From contig DUKA01000169.1 of NCBI GenBank assembly GCA_013329615.1, positions 1 through 9,618 on the forward strand: a stretch of 9,618 bases of DNA. The letters are read 5' to 3'. This DNA is from Candidatus Bathyarchaeota archaeon. Lineage in GTDB: Archaea; Thermoproteota; Bathyarchaeia; TCS64. Position numbers and translations under genes: made by a program. Of the stretch, positions 1-6,427 are shown piece after piece. The notes below the pieces were generated by a model. It did not search any database, was not told the origin of the DNA, and saw nothing but the letters and a program-made list of their open reading frames with translations. How positions within the stretch are numbered: position 1 is the first letter of the stretch; each line of letters starts with the position of its first letter.

Positions 1-1
1 C

Positions 2-886
2 GAGGCCATGAGGGAGGTCGCCGACGTCCACGAGTGGGCGGAGAAGAAGAAGGCGAAGACACTCATCGTCCGCAAGGCCGCGGACATAGAGAAGGCTAAG
101 AAGGAGGGCAAGACCGCCCTCATACTCGGCCCGCAAGACAGCATGTTCCTCGAGGCGAAGACCGCCCTCCTCGAAATCGCGTGGGAGATGGGCATACGCA
201 TCATACAGCTCAGTTACCTGCGGAGCGACGCCGCGGACGGCTGCTGGGACCGCGTGGACGGCGGCCTCACCAACTTCGGCGTCTCCCTCGTCGAGGCGAT
301 GAACAAGCGGGGGATGCTCATCGACCTAAGCCACGTCGGCGACAGGAGCACTATGGAGGCGATAGAGCTGTCGAAGCAGCCCGTGAGCTTCACGCACGTC
401 ATCCCACGTGCCACGACACCCCGCGACCTGAGCCCATACGCCAAGTGGGCGGGTGGGGAGAAGTTCGTGAAGCTCGCGCTCGGCCGCGGGCGCACAGACG
501 AGGCGCTCAAGGCGTGCACCGAGAAGGGGGGCATGGTCGGCGTCACGCCCTTCTTCGCGAAGACGGGCAAGCAGACGACACTGACCGATGACCTCATGGA
601 TCAGGTCGACTACGTCGTGAATCTGGTTGGCACCGAGCACGTTGGCTTCGGCAGCGACCTCGACTACAGGAACTCGGTGATCAGGGGCTGCTACATCTGG
701 AAGCACCCTGAGAGGGTCGACGTCACATACCACACGGCGATGGACAAGACTTGGGGCTACGGGTGGCTCGAGCACATGCTGAACTTCACGAAGGGGCTGG
801 TTGCTCGGGGCTACTCTGACAAGGAGATCAAGGGCATACTCGGCGCCAACTGGGTCAGCCTCTTCAAGAAGGTTTGGGGAGCCTAG
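2..886 (+). CDS. M19-family 'membrane dipeptidase' paralogue 1 (5' end outside the window)
   Basis: This gene belongs to the renal/membrane dipeptidase family (M19), a TIM-barrel amidohydrolase fold that hydrolyses dipeptides or related amides. The reading frame is open from base 2. The first in-frame ATG at 8 is internal, because the residues just before and after it align with residue 65 onward of the two complete paralogues in this window. About 64 N-terminal residues are therefore missing. Counting from that ATG, the zinc-type histidines are His109 (IDLSH) and His130 (SFTH), and the conserved Asp is Asp217 (GFGSD). The slot for the bridging metal Glu is Gln43 (GPQDS). The C-terminus has the shared WGYGW and GLVARGYSD blocks. 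The next gene starts 5 bases after the stop, so the two may be co-transcribed. The family assignment is firm; the substrate is unknown. Confidence 0.9.
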   Translation, partial: EAMREVADVHEWAEKKKAKTLIVRKAADIEKAKKEGKTALILGPQDSMFLEAKTALLEIAWEMGIRIIQLSYLRSDAADGCWDRVDGGLTNFGVSLVEAMNKRGMLIDLSHVGDRSTMEAIELSKQPVSFTHVIPRATTPRDLSPYAKWAGGEKFVKLALGRGRTDEALKACTEKGGMVGVTPFFAKTGKQTTLTDDLMDQVDYVVNLVGTEHVGFGSDLDYRNSVIRGCYIWKHPERVDVTYHTAMDKTWGYGWLEHMLNFTKGLVARGYSDKEIKGILGANWVSLFKKVWGA

Positions 887-891
887 GCGTC

Positions 892-1437
892 TTGTCTGAG
901 CCCCTCCACGTCGTCGACAGGGAGGCGTGGGCGAACTGGCTTAAATCTCACCACGCCGGGGCGCGCGGGGTCTGGCTCATAATTAGAAAGAAGGGATTGA
1001 TGCACCCGGGTGTTTTTCTCGATGAAGCCGTTGAGGAGGCTATAGTACATGGCTGGATTGACAGCCAGATGAAGCCCCTCGACGCCGACGAGTACCTCCT
1101 CAGGTTCACTCCCCGCAGGGATGATAGCCCTTGGTCGCTAAGGAACAGGGAGATCGCGGAGAGGTTGGTCGCTGAGGGACGGATGAAGGAGGCGGGTCTA
1201 GCGCGTGTCGAAGAGGCTGAGAGAAACGGCAGGTGGGGCGCCGCCTACTCCTCGAGGGAGCCACCGAAGATACCCGCCGACCTCGAAGACGCGTTGAGGA
1301 AACGCGGAGCCTTGAAGCGCTTCAGGGCGACGTCGAACTCGAACCAGGTCCAATACATCTTCTGGATAGCTGAGGCAAAGAGGCCGGAGACACGGGCAAG
1401 AAGAATAAAGGTGATGATAGATAGAATCCCCGAGTAG
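892..1437 (+). CDS. YdeI/OmdA-family protein ('bacteriocin-protection' type)
   Basis: This is a 181-residue soluble protein of the YdeI/OmpD-associated family. Family hallmarks are EEAIVHGWIDSQ near residues 48-59, RFTPRRDDSPWS at 71-82, and the C-terminal OmdA-type block YIFWIAEAKRPETRARR at 155-171. Bacterial relatives are annotated as bacteriocin-protection or stress proteins, but the biochemical role is not well established. The start is TTG at 892, which gives the usual family N-terminus (SEPLHVVDREAW). A TTG at 874 is also in frame but overlaps the dipeptidase stop. There is no TATA element of its own and only a weak GGGGAG at 876-881, so it is probably read from the upstream promoter. 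By eye it is more AT-rich and uses different codons from its neighbours, which could mean later acquisition. The family is far commoner in bacteria. Identity is fairly sure; function is not. Confidence 0.85.
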   Translation: MSEPLHVVDREAWANWLKSHHAGARGVWLIIRKKGLMHPGVFLDEAVEEAIVHGWIDSQMKPLDADEYLLRFTPRRDDSPWSLRNREIAERLVAEGRMKEAGLARVEEAERNGRWGAAYSSREPPKIPADLEDALRKRGALKRFRATSNSNQVQYIFWIAEAKRPETRARRIKVMIDRIPE

Positions 1438-1447
1438 TTGGACGCCA

Positions 1448-1458
1448 TTTTTTATATA
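1448..1458 (+). promoter_or_regulatory. TATA-box promoter of dipeptidase paralogue 2
   Basis: The sequence TTTTTTATATA is centred about 30 nt before the ATG at 1485, and no Shine-Dalgarno sequence lies between. This is the spacing of an archaeal TATA box driving a leaderless transcript. The six-T run could also help end transcription of the preceding gene, which stops at 1437. Confidence 0.75.
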
Positions 1459-1484
1459 GATTCGCCCCCTTCTCCCTGATTGTC

Positions 1485-2576
1485 ATGAGCAGCTACCTGA
1501 AGCTGAGCAAGGATCAGAAGGAGCACGCACTCGCCCTCCATAAAGAGAGCATAGTCATCGACAGCAGCATAGTCGCTGTCATCGACTACGTCGCCGAGAA
1601 CATGTGGCTGAACGACGTACTCAAGGGCGGCCTCACGGCGTCGAACCTCACGGTCTGCATGCAGAGGAGCTTCTCCGAGGCGCTGGCGCAGCTCATAGAG
1701 CACAATCACTGGGCGGCTAAGAACAAGGACCGCGTGCTGGTCGTGAAGAAGGCGGCGGACATCGAGACGGCGAAGAAGGAGGGGAAGCACGGTGTAATCT
1801 ACGGCCCGCAAGACTCGATGTTCCTCGAGCGCAACGTGGACTTCCTCGACATCGCCCATGAGCACGGGCTGCGCGCTATGCAACTCACCTACAACTGGCT
1901 CAACGAGGTCGGCGCGGGCTGCAGGGAGAGGAAGGATCCGGGCCTCAGCGTCTTCGGAACAAAGGTCGTTGAGAGAATGAACAAGCTCGGGATTCTAATT
2001 GATCTCAGCCACACGGGCGATCAGACCTGCTGGGACGCCATCAACCAGTCGAAGGACCCCGTCAGCTTCACACACAGCATCCCCCGCAAGTCTGCCCCCG
2101 AGACGCCGGGCGGCTACGCCGAGTGGGCGAACCGATCCACGAGCCTTTGGGGAGACTTCGTAGCCTACTCGAAGCAGAGAGGGAAGCCAGACGATATGAT
2201 GAAGGCGTGCGCCGAGAAGGGTGGGGTTATAGGCGTGACGCCGTTCTTCGTCAAGAAGGCGGGGAAGAGCACGCTGACCGACGACATCATGGATCAGCTC
2301 GACGTCCTCGTGGACGTTGTCGGCGTGGATAACGTGGGCTTCGGCAGCGACCTCGAGTTCCCCAACTCGGTGACGAGGGCTGCCTTCATTTGGAAGAACC
2401 CGCAGCGCATCGACGTCGACTACTTCACCCCGATGGACAAGTCGTGGGGCTACGGCTGGATGGAGAACATGCCAAACTTCACAATGGGCCTCGTGGCACG
2501 CGGCTACTCGGACCAGGAGATAAAGAAGATACTCGGGCTTAACTTCGTCAAGCTCTTCAAGAGGGTCTGGGGCTAA
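1485..2576 (+). CDS. M19-family 'membrane dipeptidase' paralogue 2 (non-canonical metal site)
   Basis: This is a complete 363-residue protein of peptidase family M19, with no signal peptide or membrane anchor, so it is cytoplasmic despite the family name. Aligned by eye with human renal dipeptidase, the canonical VIDGHND metal motif reads VIDSSIV at residues 24-30, so the His and Asp ligands are Ser28 and Val30. The bridging Glu is Gln109 in GPQDS; the stretch from there to LTYN aligns without gaps. His176 (IDLSH) and His197 (SFTH) are kept, as is Asp289 (GFGSD). A subfamily of bacterial M19 proteins, as I recall it, shares these substitutions, so this looks like a clade trait rather than decay. 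The start follows a TATA box by about 30 nt. The substrate is unknown, and classic dipeptidase activity is doubtful. Confidence 0.92.
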   Translation: MSSYLKLSKDQKEHALALHKESIVIDSSIVAVIDYVAENMWLNDVLKGGLTASNLTVCMQRSFSEALAQLIEHNHWAAKNKDRVLVVKKAADIETAKKEGKHGVIYGPQDSMFLERNVDFLDIAHEHGLRAMQLTYNWLNEVGAGCRERKDPGLSVFGTKVVERMNKLGILIDLSHTGDQTCWDAINQSKDPVSFTHSIPRKSAPETPGGYAEWANRSTSLWGDFVAYSKQRGKPDDMMKACAEKGGVIGVTPFFVKKAGKSTLTDDIMDQLDVLVDVVGVDNVGFGSDLEFPNSVTRAAFIWKNPQRIDVDYFTPMDKSWGYGWMENMPNFTMGLVARGYSDQEIKKILGLNFVKLFKRVWG

Positions 2577-2594
2577 CCTTCCCCTTTCTCGAAT

Positions 2595-2628
2595 CTTAAT
2601 TACTAGTCCGAGCATTTTATAGGGGATC
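2595..2628 (+). promoter_or_regulatory. Candidate promoter and ribosome binding site of the 2633 gene
   Basis: Two AT elements lie here: CTTAATTA at 2595-2602 (centre about 34 nt before the ATG at 2633) and a better TATA, TTTTATA at 2615-2621, only about 15 nt before it. GGGGATC at 2622-2628 resembles the archaeal Shine-Dalgarno GGTGATC and ends 4 nt before the ATG. It supports the 2633 start on a leadered or read-through transcript. If the second TATA were the main one, transcription would begin inside the gene and an internal start would be needed. Confidence 0.4.
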
Positions 2629-2632
2629 GAAT

Positions 2633-3109
2633 ATGGATGCGAGGTCTCTCTTCGCCGCGTTCTTCGGGTTGATTGCTGCTCTCTCACTATGGATGGTACT
2701 ATCTCTGCAATTTCCCTTCGCCGTAGACGGGTTTGGAATAATCTCCACCCGTGACAGCACGATCGTGGTGAAGGACGCCGACATCGCGAGCTACAATGCG
2801 GCACGTCACGAGTTAATCCTAACCACTGAGTGCGCTGAGAGGATAAGGGGGACAAAGGGATACCTGGAGGGCCCGTTCACGATCATTGTGGGAGAGGAGG
2901 AGGTACTTAACGGGATATTCGTGCCCCCGATAATCTCCCGTTCCTACCCATCGAGCCAGATCGTGATCACTTACCCGACATTCGACTCGAATTATAGTAT
3001 GATGAAGATTCAGATGGGTTATCCGTGGGATGAACCCGTCAGTCCGGACCCCCGGGACGACCCGAGGATCGCCAATTACTTCGAGGCCACGGGCAGACTG
3101 ATTCGATAA
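2633..3109 (+). CDS. Membrane-anchored extracytoplasmic protein of unknown function
   Basis: I do not recognise this 158-residue protein with confidence. Residues 5-28 form one hydrophobic segment (FAAFFGLIAALSLWMVLSL), a signal peptide or N-terminal anchor. It is followed by a roughly 130-residue domain rich in alternating hydrophobic residues, probably beta structure, that would lie outside the membrane. The block at residues 51-71 (IASYN..RHELILTTECAERI) followed by LEGPFTIIVG at 78-87 faintly recalls the small domain of SecD-type proteins, but this is only a resemblance. The tail (residues 133-146) is rich in Pro and Asp. An SD-like GGGGATC lies 4 nt before the ATG, unlike the leaderless neighbours. 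The gene converges on the EFR1-type gene with 5 bases between stops. It is less GC-rich than the dipeptidases. Confidence 0.7.
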   Translation: MDARSLFAAFFGLIAALSLWMVLSLQFPFAVDGFGIISTRDSTIVVKDADIASYNAARHELILTTECAERIRGTKGYLEGPFTIIVGEEEVLNGIFVPPIISRSYPSSQIVITYPTFDSNYSMMKIQMGYPWDEPVSPDPRDDPRIANYFEATGRLIR

Positions 3110-3114
3110 ATTGG

Positions 3115-3912
3115 CTACAGGAAGTACTCGGGCTCCCTGCGCTTACTGTACTCGGTGTGCAGCCAGGTCGCCGCCTTCTTTACCCCCTCGTTCGTCCAGA
3201 CGCGGGCCCCAGTCGGGCACGCCTTGACGCAGGCGGAGCATGCGGTGCATTTCTCTTTCGCCGTCTCGACCTTGTCGGTGACGGTTATCGCCCTCGTTGG
3301 GCATACCTCAGCGCAGGCGCCGCATAGTGTGCAGGTGTCGGCAGTCGTCTCGGGGAATCGTGAGCCAGATGGGTTCCTCTCCTTGTATGGCTTGTTGCCG
3401 GGGACCTTGATCTCGATACTTTTGGTCATGCCTTCGAGCTTAGCCTTGACTTGCTCGCCGAAACTCTTCGCCTTCTTGAGATCCTCCGCGTCGGGGCGCC
3501 CGGGGGCTATAGGCGTGGCCTCGTTTGAGAAGCTGTGCTCGGCGACGAAGGATGCCGCGGCAATCGCCTTGAATCCCTGCTCTGTGGTGATGTCTCTTAG
3601 CTCTATTAGGGCGTCTTCGATGGCGCGGTTGCCGTAGACTACGATGAGTACGGCGGGTGTGCCGTTTCCCTTCACAGTCTTGAATCTCTGGGCGGCTACA
3701 ACTGGTACGCGTCCGCCGTAGACGGGTGTTGCGATGACAGCCAGTTCTCCCGCGGGGATTGAGTGGCTCTTCGTGGCTGCCTCGACGGGCGTAAGATCGA
3801 TGTGCATCACGCCCTTGATGCCGAGGCCCTTCGCTATGCCCTCGAGCACCTTCTTCGAAGTGCCCGTGGGTGAGTAGTAGATCAGGTTAACCTTGCTCGT
3901 CTTCACAATCAT
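3115..3912 (-). CDS. EFR1-type flavodoxin/2[4Fe-4S] ferredoxin fusion protein
   Basis: This 265-residue soluble electron-transfer protein joins a flavodoxin-like FMN-binding domain to a bacterial-type ferredoxin domain. The N-terminal half has the phosphate-binding loop SPTGTSK at residues 14-20 and further flavodoxin-like strands (AVIATPVYGGRVP at 58-70, VLIVVYGNRAIEDAL at 88-102). The C-terminal part has two complete CxxCxxCxxxCP clusters: Cys194, 197, 200 and 204, and Cys222, 225, 228 and 232. This architecture matches the EFR1 family, which probably moves electrons between low-potential donors and an FMN-dependent partner. The partner is unknown. The gene is divergent from dipeptidase paralogue 3, with 96 bases between the start codons, and convergent with the 2633 gene. 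The initiator is the ATG complementary to 3912-3910. The architecture is certain; the physiological role is not. Confidence 0.92.
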   Translation of the reverse strand: MIVKTSKVNLIYYSPTGTSKKVLEGIAKGLGIKGVMHIDLTPVEAATKSHSIPAGELAVIATPVYGGRVPVVAAQRFKTVKGNGTPAVLIVVYGNRAIEDALIELRDITTEQGFKAIAAASFVAEHSFSNEATPIAPGRPDAEDLKKAKSFGEQVKAKLEGMTKSIEIKVPGNKPYKERNPSGSRFPETTADTCTLCGACAEVCPTRAITVTDKVETAKEKCTACSACVKACPTGARVWTNEGVKKAATWLHTEYSKRREPEYFL

Positions 3913-3941
3913 CAGGGGCGCCGTCGCGCGTTATTACCATG

Positions 3942-3954
3942 ACGGGTAGCCCGT
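3942..3954. repeat. Short dyad in the divergent promoter region (ACGGG-TAG-CCCGT)
   Basis: A perfect 5-bp inverted repeat with a 3-base spacer lies between the divergent starts at 3912 (minus) and 4009 (plus), upstream of the TATA at 3973-3979. It is a possible operator for one or both genes, but it is short enough to be chance. Confidence 0.3.
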
Positions 3955-3972
3955 TAACCCTTGGTGAGCATC

Positions 3973-3979
3973 TTTTATA
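3973..3979 (+). promoter_or_regulatory. TATA-box promoter of dipeptidase paralogue 3
   Basis: TTTTATA is centred about 33 nt before the ATG at 4009, with no Shine-Dalgarno motif between, which implies a nearly leaderless transcript. It also argues against the longer in-frame start at 3961, which lies upstream of the TATA box. Confidence 0.7.
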
Positions 3980-4008
3980 CTCGACGCCTGAGTGTTTTGG
4001 CGATATTC

Positions 4009-5100
4009 ATGAGAACGTATCTTGACCTCCACAGGGACGAGGTCGCGCACGCCATGGCCTTGCATAGGGAGAGCTACGTCATAGACGCGAGTCTAGTGGC
4101 CTACCTCGACTACGTGGGTGAGGACATATGGGTCGACGACATGCTCAAGGGCGGTCTGACCGCCTCGAACGTTACCGTCGGGATGCAGAGCAGCCTGACC
4201 GAGGCGTTGAACGAGATGAGCCAGTACCACTCTTGGGCGGAGAAGACCAAGGAGAAGGCTCTACTCGTGAGGAAGGTCGAGGACATAAAGCGGGCGAAGC
4301 GGGAGGGCAAGCACGGCGTCATCTTCGGCCCGCAGGACAGCAGCTTCCTAGAGGGGAACACGAACTTCCTCAAGATCGCATACGATTACGGGATACGCGT
4401 CATCCAGATCACCTATAACAACCGGAACGCGGCGGGGGACGGCTGCAAGGAGAGGTGCAACGCAGGGCTCAGCAACTTCGGCGTCGCCCTCGTCGAGGAG
4501 ATGAACCGCCTCGGCATACTCGTCGATCTGAGCCACGTCGGCGACCAGACCAGCATGGACGCGATCGAAATGTCAAAGGACCCCGTCGCGTTCACACACA
4601 TCTGCCCACGCGCCTCGACGCCCCGAGAACTCAGCGACTGGGCAAAGTGGAACAACCGCCACACATTCTACGGCGAGTTCACCGCCTACTCGCTGCAGAG
4701 GGCGAAGACCGACGAGGCGATAAAGGCGTGCGCCGAGAAGGGCGGCGTCATAGGCATAACCCCCTACTTCGCCAAGAAGCCGGGGAAGAGCACCCTAACC
4801 GACGACATAGTCGACCAGATAGAGTACACCGCCAACTTCGTGGGTGCCGACCACGTGGGCTTCGGCAGCGACGTAGACTACAACAGCACACTCGACCGCA
4901 TGGCATACATACAGAAGTACCCCGAGACGGTCGACGTCTCCTACTTCTCCGCGCTGGACAAGGATTGGGGCTACGGGTGGCTCGGCTACATGCCGAACCT
5001 GACGAAGGGGCTCGTCGCGCGTGGCTACTCGGATCAAGAGATCAAGGGCATACTCGGCGGCAACTGGCTTCGCCTCTTCGAGAGGGTCTGGCGGGGCTAA
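4009..5100 (+). CDS. M19-family 'membrane dipeptidase' paralogue 3 (non-canonical metal site)
   Basis: This is a complete 363-residue cytoplasmic protein of the same M19 clade as the two paralogues upstream, with about half its residues identical to paralogue 2 by eye. The ATG at 4009 is chosen because MRTYLDLHRDE aligns with the start of paralogue 2 and because the TATA box lies between 4009 and the in-frame TTG at 3961. The HxD motif is replaced (VIDASLV, residues 24-30; Ser28 and Val30 in the ligand slots) and the bridging Glu is Gln109. His176, His197 and Asp288 are retained. Cys146 and the WGYGW block near 320-324 are shared by all three copies. The region around residue 215-222, after the second His, is one of the most divergent and carries a one-residue deletion. 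It may line the substrate pocket. The gene is divergent from the EFR1-type gene. Substrate unknown. Confidence 0.92.
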   Translation: MRTYLDLHRDEVAHAMALHRESYVIDASLVAYLDYVGEDIWVDDMLKGGLTASNVTVGMQSSLTEALNEMSQYHSWAEKTKEKALLVRKVEDIKRAKREGKHGVIFGPQDSSFLEGNTNFLKIAYDYGIRVIQITYNNRNAAGDGCKERCNAGLSNFGVALVEEMNRLGILVDLSHVGDQTSMDAIEMSKDPVAFTHICPRASTPRELSDWAKWNNRHTFYGEFTAYSLQRAKTDEAIKACAEKGGVIGITPYFAKKPGKSTLTDDIVDQIEYTANFVGADHVGFGSDVDYNSTLDRMAYIQKYPETVDVSYFSALDKDWGYGWLGYMPNLTKGLVARGYSDQEIKGILGGNWLRLFERVWRG

Positions 5101-5132
5101 CCGCCATTATCATCCCCCGTGGCCTCGCAGGG

Positions 5133-5930
5133 TCAGGATAGGTAGTAGTTGAGCCAATTCAGCTTCTTGATTATTGGGACCGCTAGTATCCCTACGGCGA
5201 CGAACCCCACGACGGCGAGTGCCGTGAGGTTGATCACCGGCGTAGCGACCTGTTTGACAGCTATGCCGTAAACCGCCCAGACGACGACTAGGGCGAAGAC
5301 GACGTCCCTGCGAAGCCAGAGCATGACGAAGGCAAGGGCGAGGGCGACGACGAGCATCGCGGCGGTCACCGAGGCCTGTGTAGCGACTGGTATCCCCGGG
5401 AAGACGACGTTGATCGCGGAGGCAAGCCCAGCAATGCTCGCGACGGATATCCACCCCACGTAAATGCTCATGGGGGCGTGGACGGCGAGCTTCACACCAC
5501 GCGGCACACCAGCGCCGCCGACGTCGAGTTTCCTGTATATGAGGAGCAAGTCGGCGAGGAGCAGCAGAAGAAGCACCGTCGAGACTAGGTAGAGCGTTGG
5601 TGCGCCATAGCTGAAGTGGAAAGCGAATATCCAGACACTGTTTATCAACCCGCTAACGAGGTAGAGCCAGCCTATCCCGGCGAGGTATGTCTCGGATCGC
5701 TGGCTGGGCCTTGCCTGGTATGCGGCGAAGATTATGGCGAGCGTGTAGATTATGCCCCAGATGGCGAAGACGTAACCGGGTGGCGTGAAGAGGTTCGGGT
5801 AGGAGTCGGCGACCTGCCCCGTGTTGACGCCGTTTAGCGGGAGCCAGTTGGCGAGGAAGTTTATGGAAAGTGCCAGTACGACAGCTGCCACGTTGGCGAC
5901 TTGATACGTTGCGTATCCGGTCTTGTCCAT
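5133..5930 (-). CDS. TspO/MBR-like multi-pass membrane protein (long form)
   Basis: This 265-residue integral membrane protein has about eight hydrophobic segments, near residues 10-31, 51-73, 84-105, 110-132, 148-174, 185-206, 208-226 and 231-254. The signature FTPPGYVFAIWGIIY at 48-62, followed by YQARPSQR at 71-78, NSVWIFAFH at 97-105 and SIYVGWISVASIA at 155-167, fits the 'tryptophan-rich sensory protein'/TspO-MBR superfamily. It resembles the longer version with extra helices rather than the classical five-helix TspO of about 160 residues. TspO proteins bind porphyrins and hydrophobic ligands, but the role of the long form is not known. The start at 5930 is preferred over upstream ATGs because a TATA element lies about 27 nt before it and the homologous N-terminus begins there. 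The 3' end converges on dipeptidase paralogue 3, with 32 bases between. Confidence 0.85.
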   Translation of the reverse strand: MDKTGYATYQVANVAAVVLALSINFLANWLPLNGVNTGQVADSYPNLFTPPGYVFAIWGIIYTLAIIFAAYQARPSQRSETYLAGIGWLYLVSGLINSVWIFAFHFSYGAPTLYLVSTVLLLLLLADLLLIYRKLDVGGAGVPRGVKLAVHAPMSIYVGWISVASIAGLASAINVVFPGIPVATQASVTAAMLVVALALAFVMLWLRRDVVFALVVVWAVYGIAVKQVATPVINLTALAVVGFVAVGILAVPIIKKLNWLNYYLS

Positions 5931-5939
5931 GTTATTCTC

Positions 5940-5950
5940 GGGGAAACCCC
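5940..5950. repeat. GGGG-AAA-CCCC dyad next to the shared TATA element
   Basis: A perfect 4-bp G/C inverted repeat with a 3-base centre lies between the TATA element and the TspO-like start, and just upstream of the same TATA for the DUF488 gene. It contains GGAAACC, which also precedes the TATA boxes at 6397 and 8695 and fits a TFB-recognition (BRE) element. It could also be a small operator. Confidence 0.35.
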
Positions 5951-5951
5951 C

Positions 5952-5961
5952 AATTATAAAC
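5952..5961. promoter_or_regulatory. Shared bidirectional TATA element
   Basis: AATTATAAAC reads as a good TATA box on both strands (TTATAAA on plus, TTTATAAT on minus). Its centre is about 29 nt from the DUF488 ATG at 5986 and about 27 nt from the TspO-like ATG at 5930. No Shine-Dalgarno motif precedes either start. Both genes appear to be leaderless and to share one core promoter. Confidence 0.65.
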
Positions 5962-5985
5962 GATACCGAGACGATAGTGTCCACC

Positions 5986-6354
5986 ATGGCACCCGTAGAG
6001 GTCGTGACTATAGGGTACGGGGGCAAGAAGCCCACAGATTTCTTCGCGGAGATCGACGCGCTCGGGGTCGACTTGGTCGTCGATGTCAGGGAGAACCCCT
6101 TCAAGGCGTTCCTTGGCGTCTACACGAAGCGAGGCTTGGAGGTGAGGCTCGGCGAGAGGTACACGTGGGTGAAGGAACTCGGGAACACGACGCGGGAGCT
6201 TCCCCCCACGCTGGTCGACGAGGCGGAGGGGATGAGGAAGCTGCGCGCCCTGATGGAGGGGAGGCACCGCATCGCCCTCCTCTGCGCCGAGAAGGACGAG
6301 GCCATGTGCCACAGGGGATTCATAAAGGCGAAGATTCTCGCCGAGAAGGACTGA
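5986..6354 (+). CDS. DUF488-family protein
   Basis: This is a 122-residue soluble protein of the DUF488 family. The N-terminal VVTIGYGGKKPTDFF at residues 6-20 and VVDVRENPF at 31-39 match the family's first strand-helix unit (usually TIGHS and DVR..P). LLCAEKDEAMCHRGFI at 98-113 is its typical C-terminal cysteine motif, with Cys100 and Cys108. The molecular function of the family is not established; the conserved Cys and Arg residues suggest a catalytic or nucleic-acid-binding pocket. The ATG at 5986 is selected over the in-frame ATG at 5923, because a TATA element lies 29 nt upstream and the family N-terminus begins at residue 5. It is divergent from the TspO-like gene and probably transcribed alone. 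Confidence 0.88.
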   Translation: MAPVEVVTIGYGGKKPTDFFAEIDALGVDLVVDVRENPFKAFLGVYTKRGLEVRLGERYTWVKELGNTTRELPPTLVDEAEGMRKLRALMEGRHRIALLCAEKDEAMCHRGFIKAKILAEKD

Positions 6355-6355
6355 C

Positions 6356-6371
6356 TTCGACTGGCGTCGAA
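6356..6371 (+). terminator. Small hairpin just after the DUF488 stop codon
   Basis: TTCGAC-TGGC-GTCGAA is a perfect 6-bp stem with a 4-base loop that begins 1 base after the stop codon. It could shape the 3' end of the transcript. No T-run follows it, so a terminator role is weakly supported. Confidence 0.3.
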
Positions 6372-6389
6372 TCCGAGGTCCCTTAGCTG

Positions 6390-6402
6390 GGAAACCGTTA
6401 TA
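6390..6402 (+). promoter_or_regulatory. BRE/TATA promoter of the KAS III gene
   Basis: GGAAACC (6390-6396) abuts GTTATA (6397-6402), whose centre is about 28 nt before the ATG at 6428, with no Shine-Dalgarno sequence between. TAGCTGGG at 6384-6391 and TAGCTGAG at 6416-6423 flank this element as a near-perfect 8-base direct repeat 32 bases apart, which might be a regulator site or chance. Confidence 0.6.
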
Positions 6403-6427
6403 GAGGTACGCCACCTAGCTGAGCGAC

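Noticed and set aside
1995..2855. Long minus-strand open frame (286 residues) opposite dipeptidase paralogue 2
   Set aside because: It is Arg/His/Val-rich shadow coding on the opposite strand of a clear M19 gene and crosses into the next gene. No domain is recognisable.
3961..4008. N-terminal extension of dipeptidase paralogue 3 from the TTG at 3961
   Set aside because: The extra 16 residues have no match in paralogue 2, and the TATA box lies downstream of that codon.
825..5059. Near-identical short DNA stretches in the dipeptidase genes (for example near 825-846 and 5038-5059)
   Set aside because: They encode the conserved C-terminal block (KEIKGILG) of paralogues and are not mobile or regulatory repeats.
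4455..5141. Plus-strand open frame (228 residues) overlapping dipeptidase paralogue 3
   Set aside because: It is an Arg-rich frame shift of the M19 gene caused by high GC, with low-complexity protein and no motif.
5923..5985. N-terminal extension of the DUF488 protein from the ATG at 5923
   Set aside because: It lies upstream of the TATA element and overlaps the start of the divergent gene.
5931..6104. N-terminal extension of the TspO-like protein
   Set aside because: It would run through the shared TATA element and into the DUF488 coding region. The family N-terminus begins at the ATG complementary to 5930-5928.
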